DNA of 7,020 bases from Capsulimonas sp. GTDB taxonomy: Bacteria; Armatimonadota; Armatimonadia; Armatimonadales; Capsulimonadaceae. A program made the translations under genes and the position numbers. Positions within the stretch are counted from its first letter, which is position 1. Each line of letters opens with the position of its first letter. The stretch is from contig JAOQAA010000221.1 of the NCBI GenBank assembly GCA_025963815.1, positions 1 to 7,020 on the forward strand, in the 5' to 3' direction. This document shows positions 5,566-7,020 of this stretch, one piece after another. The notes beneath the pieces were generated by a model. That model made no database searches, was not told where the DNA came from, and saw only the letters and a program-made list of their open reading frames with translations.

Positions 5566-6480
5566 GTGACGACGACCACCGAGGCTCAGAAGCAAAATCA
5601 GGAAACATTGGTCCGCGCGCGGCGCGGCGACCGCAAGGCGTTCAGTCGGCTCATGGAGCCATACCGGCGCGAGCTGGTGGCGTACTGCTACCGGCATGTG
5701 GGGTCGCTTGCGGAAGCGGAGGATATTGCACAGGAAGCGTTCGTCCGGGCCTACCGGGCGATGGAGACATTTGAGGGCCGCGCTACGCCTCGCGCCTGGC
5801 TCTATAAGATTGCACACAATTTGTCGATCAACCATGTGCAGCGGCGGCCGTCCTGGGAATCGCTGGCCGATTCCGAGGAAGCCGGGCGCGTGGAGACATC
5901 GATCGCCGCCGAGAAGGCGGGGCAGGGGCGTGAGGATGTTCGGCTCGGCTTCGTCGCGCTGATCCAGAGCCTGCCGCCGCGCCAGCGGGCGGCGCTGGTG
6001 CTGCGGGATGTATTAGGCTGGAGCGCGGAAGAAGCGGCGGAGATTTTGGGAACAACCGTTCCCGCCGTAAAGAACGCATTGGCGAGGGCGCGACAAACAC
6101 TGGCGAGCCTGCCTCACGGCGACGATCCCGCAAATGTCTCGGATCTGGCGGCGCGCGATCCCGAAGCCAGAGAAGTCGTCGCGCAGTGGGCGGACGCCTT
6201 TGAAAAGGGCAATACGGCCCGCATGGTTGAGCTGCTTACAGAGCCGCAGGCCTTAGAATATTCGAAAACAACCGCGAAAAATCCGAAAGTTGCGAGCCGT
6301 GACGCTCACACTGGCGGACTGGGTAGGAACCCGGAGCGCGTGGGTAAGATAGATGAGGCGAGGGCGAGACATGGCGCGAGACAAGAACCGCCCGGCCAAG
6401 CAAAAACGCGGGGGCCGGACGACGGAGATACGAGAGACAGACGAAAGGTACGAACGGATGCCGAGCGACAACGAGAGTAA
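5566..6480 (+). CDS. ECF RNA polymerase sigma factor with truncated SnoaL-like C-terminus
   Basis: This is a cytoplasmic sigma factor, read from a GTG at 5566 placed 9 bases after AAGGAG. Sigma2 spans about 24-92 (FSRLMEPYRRELVAYCYRHVGSLAEAEDIAQEAFVRAYRAM, then the GRATPRAWLYKIAHNLSINH recognition part). Sigma4 spans about 127-180 (LIQSLPPRQRAALVLRDVLGWSAEEAAEIL, then the TVPAVKNALARARQTL helix). This resembles the SigG/TIGR02960-type ECF group, whose members carry a full SnoaL-like domain of about 110-130 residues. Here only the opening helix is recognisable (AREVVAQWADAFEKGNTARMVELLTEPQAL, 201-230). Residues 231-304 are a charged, Arg-rich tail with codons unlike the rest (AGA, ATA, CGA). 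No other frame restores the domain. The last 110 bases overlap the next gene. The sigma core should be functional; the tail may be a product of an old deletion. Confidence 0.85.
   Translation: MTTTTEAQKQNQETLVRARRGDRKAFSRLMEPYRRELVAYCYRHVGSLAEAEDIAQEAFVRAYRAMETFEGRATPRAWLYKIAHNLSINHVQRRPSWESLADSEEAGRVETSIAAEKAGQGREDVRLGFVALIQSLPPRQRAALVLRDVLGWSAEEAAEILGTTVPAVKNALARARQTLASLPHGDDPANVSDLAARDPEAREVVAQWADAFEKGNTARMVELLTEPQALEYSKTTAKNPKVASRDAHTGGLGRNPERVGKIDEARARHGARQEPPGQAKTRGPDDGDTRDRRKVRTDAERQRE
6355..6364 (+). promoter_or_regulatory. Ribosome binding site deciding the ATPase start
   Basis: GAGGCGAGGG ends 6 bases before the ATG at 6371 and is the best Shine-Dalgarno-like stretch near the start of the ATPase gene. 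Competing starts are ATG 6353, directly after an in-frame TAG and with only a weak GGGTAAG upstream, and ATG 6458, preceded by GAAAGG at 6443-6448 with a 9-base gap. The site lies inside the reading frame of the upstream sigma gene. Confidence 0.5.
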
Positions 6481-7020
6481 TAACCGGCGGAGCAAGGGCG
6501 GAGACAGCGGCCAACGATCGGACGCTTCCGTCCGGGCGATCAAAGTGCTGGACGAAATCCTGGAGAGCACCGATCCGCTCGACGCCAATTATCAATATTT
6601 GCTTTTACTGCGACATCAACTGGAAATCGACGAGCAGCAGCTCACCGAAGCGCAGGAAATGATCCAGAAATACGATGAAGCGTACACGAAACTCACTCAG
6701 CCCGCGAACCGGATCGCGGTCTTCCTCTCAGGCAACGAAGATGGAACGGCCAACATCGCCCTCGGCGACAATGAGTTCTACACAAACATCGATCCCAATG
6801 TCGACGCGGCCGAGCTGAAGACCGGCACGCGCGTCAAAGTCAACGACGCCTACGCGATCGTCGGCGACCTCGGTCCGGCCCAGAATGGCCAGATCGTCAA
6901 GGTCAACGAAGCGCTGGAGGACGGACGTCTGCGCATCGGCGGCGATCAGCAGGGCCAGAACTCCCGCGTCGTGCTGCGCGGCGAAGGTCTCAAGGAAGCC
7001 AAGATCAAGACCGGGACCGA
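6371..7020 (+). CDS. Proteasome-associated AAA ATPase (ARC/Mpa-like), N-terminal part, 3' partial
   Basis: This gene is open to the right edge, and its 216 visible residues match the N-terminal half of the ARC/Mpa family. These hexameric ring ATPases unfold tagged proteins and feed them to the 20S proteasome. Residues 1-51 are charged and probably disordered. About 52-110 is helical and coiled-coil-like (ILESTDPLDANYQYLLLLRH, then QLEIDEQQLTEAQEMIQKY). From 111 comes the first OB domain (PANRIAVFLSGNEDGTANIALG, then NIDPNVDAAELKTGTRVKVNDAYAIV at 139-164), and from about 171 the second (GQIVKVNEALEDGRLRIGG). The SP(N/S)(V/I)D..EL..G..V.LN pattern, a proline at the coil-OB junction and the G.I..L.E.L.DGR motif are family traits. 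The AAA module with Walker A and B lies beyond the window, so the call rests on the N-terminal domains. Start choice among 6353, 6371 and 6458 is uncertain. It overlaps the sigma gene by 110 bases and may be co-transcribed with it. Confidence 0.8.
   Translation, partial: MARDKNRPAKQKRGGRTTEIRETDERYERMPSDNESNNRRSKGGDSGQRSDASVRAIKVLDEILESTDPLDANYQYLLLLRHQLEIDEQQLTEAQEMIQKYDEAYTKLTQPANRIAVFLSGNEDGTANIALGDNEFYTNIDPNVDAAELKTGTRVKVNDAYAIVGDLGPAQNGQIVKVNEALEDGRLRIGGDQQGQNSRVVLRGEGLKEAKIKTGT

Noticed and set aside
6299..6350. Short hairpin GTGA-CGC-TCAC and a TAAGAT box as a terminator or promoter between sigma gene and ATPase
   Set aside because: The hairpin is 4 bp with no T-run, and TAAGAT at 6345-6350 has no acceptable -35 partner at 16-18 bases.
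6353..6480. A Pup- or UBact-like small tag protein encoded just before the ATPase core
   Set aside because: The region is charged and disordered as such tags are, but the sigma frame ends in RQRE without a terminal Gly-Glu or Gly-Gln, and the other frame reads straight into the ATPase without a stop.

Overview
This window looks like the chromosome of a GC-rich free-living bacterium with many extracytoplasmic-function (ECF) sigma factors. It has six protein genes, two of them cut by the window edges, and no RNA genes, insertion sequences or CRISPR. The mix of an ECF41 sigma factor, a large secreted family 2 glycoside hydrolase (GH2) and a proteasome-type (ARC/Mpa-like) ATPase outside an obvious actinobacterial setting would suit Armatimonadota (Capsulimonas-like) or a similar phylum. 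That placement is inference only; no marker gene is present to fix it.

Left block (1-1922, + strand): the 3' part of an ECF41 (SigJ-type) sigma factor gene with its SnoaL-like regulatory tail, then a two-gene unit encoding a DoxX-like four-helix membrane protein and an NAD(P)-binding atypical SDR/NmrA-like protein. The two genes overlap by 4 bases (ATGA). A sequence in the 76-base gap before doxX, TGTCACA-N16-GGTC, closely matches the known ECF41 promoter. The sigma factor therefore probably drives the adjacent redox pair, the usual ECF41 layout.

Middle block (1921-5286, - strand): one 1,072-residue secreted GH2 enzyme, convergent with the SDR gene. It is bounded by a strong intrinsic terminator (17-bp stem, 3-base loop, T-rich tail) and a very good housekeeping promoter (TTGACT-N17-TATATT). 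The longer reading frame with a TTG start is misleading, because that TTG is part of the -35 box.

An AT-rich divergent control region (about 5209-5565) separates the GH2 gene from the right block and holds several short inverted repeats that could be operators.

Right block (5566-7020, + strand): a second ECF sigma factor with intact sigma2 and sigma4 regions. Its SnoaL-like C-terminal domain stops after roughly one helix and is replaced by a charged tail that looks non-native. Its last 110 bases overlap the start of the next gene, which encodes the N-terminal coiled coil and OB-type domains of a proteasome-associated AAA ATPase and runs off the window. The most interesting points are the sigma-ATPase overlap with the truncated sensor domain, the ECF41 promoter match, and the proteasomal ATPase whose partners must lie downstream.
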